Below are positions 11,728 to 11,875 of a stretch of 11,875 nt of DNA, piece by piece. The notes beneath the pieces are model-generated. The model saw nothing but the letters and a program-made list of their open reading frames with translations, made no database searches and was not told where the DNA came from. Within the stretch, counting starts at the first letter, position 1, and every line of letters begins with the position of its first letter. This DNA is from JACQGD01 sp045628725 (GTDB lineage: Bacteria; Patescibacteriota; Saccharimonadia; Saccharimonadales; Saccharimonadaceae). The stretch lies in the NCBI GenBank assembly GCA_045628725.1, contig JAZQPT010000068.1:1-11875 (forward strand). Direction: 5' to 3'. Made by a program: the position numbers and the translations under genes.

Positions 11728-11875
11728 CTACGGTGCTACCGTTACGTTCACATCACCAGCAGAACCGCCCCAGCCGGATTTTTTCACGGTAATGATATAT
11801 TTCTCGCAGATCGGCTGCGCAGTTGCCGAGCACGTGCCACCGTTAGCAGTCGTAGCCTGATAGTCATATAGTGAC
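11728..11875 (-). CDS. C-terminal end of a probable pilin/pseudopilin-like protein, 5' part outside window
   Basis: The minus-strand frame is open from the window edge to a TAG at 11728-11730 and gives the last 48 residues of a protein. It reads as a beta-rich, Gly/Thr/Ala-rich extracellular tail with two cysteines eight residues apart (GGTCSATA, then QPICEKY), followed by YIITVKKSGWGG and a DVNVTVAP end. Paired cysteines near the C terminus are common in minor pilins, where they form a disulphide. The stop lies 8 nt before the PilX-like start, so the two genes are almost certainly in one operon. Identity is inferred mainly from that neighbour; composition alone would not establish it. Confidence 0.6.
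   Translation of the reverse strand, partial: SLYDYQATTANGGTCSATAQPICEKYIITVKKSGWGGSAGDVNVTVAP

Noticed and set aside
1..11875. CRISPR array, insertion sequence, tRNA or rRNA, defence island
   Set aside because: No spaced repeats, terminal inverted repeats, transposase frames or RNA gene patterns were seen. The helicase and ExoI alone do not make a defence system.

Overview
The window reads as an ordinary chromosomal stretch of a small, compact bacterial genome, most likely a Candidatus Saccharibacteria (TM7, Patescibacteria/CPR) relative. That assignment is inference. It rests on very tight gene packing, a CTC-type L25 with an acidic tail, UvrA next to a small phospholipid-methyltransferase-like protein, an exonuclease I, and PilX-type pilus genes. 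No database search was possible. The standard genetic code fits every gene, and all nine visible stop codons are TAA or TAG.

Layout. Bases 1-2624 (minus) hold the N-terminal 874 codons of a large DEAH/HrpA-type helicase that runs off the left edge. A 15-bp perfect hairpin (2719-2755) separates it from rplY (ribosomal protein L25/CTC, minus, 2778-3509). A divergent promoter region (3510-3623) with a perfect 17-bp tandem duplication leads to a DedA-family membrane protein (plus, 3624-4337). This gene meets a methyltransferase gene tail to tail with 1 bp between the stops. The methyltransferase (minus, 4339-4902) begins 4 nt after the end of uvrA (minus, 4907-7720), so the two probably form an operon. 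Upstream of uvrA are an unrecognised 136-aa gene (minus, 7776-8186), a second divergent promoter region, and a 96-aa two-helix membrane protein gene (plus, 8336-8626). The latter again meets the next gene, sbcB (exonuclease I, minus, 8628-10067), with 1 bp between stops. The right end holds a PilX-like pilus-assembly gene (minus, 10097-11719) and the C-terminal 48 codons of another probable pilus/pseudopilin gene (minus, 11728 to the edge), 8 nt apart.

Functional themes are DNA and RNA processing (UvrA, exonuclease I, DEAH helicase), translation (L25), membrane or lipid biology (DedA, PmtA-like methyltransferase, small membrane protein) and the cell surface (type IV pilus-type genes). I see no mobile element, CRISPR array, tRNA or rRNA, and no convincing new multi-gene system.

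The most interesting structural signals are: a split between genes with strong Shine-Dalgarno sites and genes whose -10 box lies only 7-11 nt before the start codon (candidate leaderless transcripts); the tandem 17-mer in the rplY/dedA promoter region; the altered motif II (DEWH) of the helicase; and a Cys-to-His change in a UvrA zinc module.
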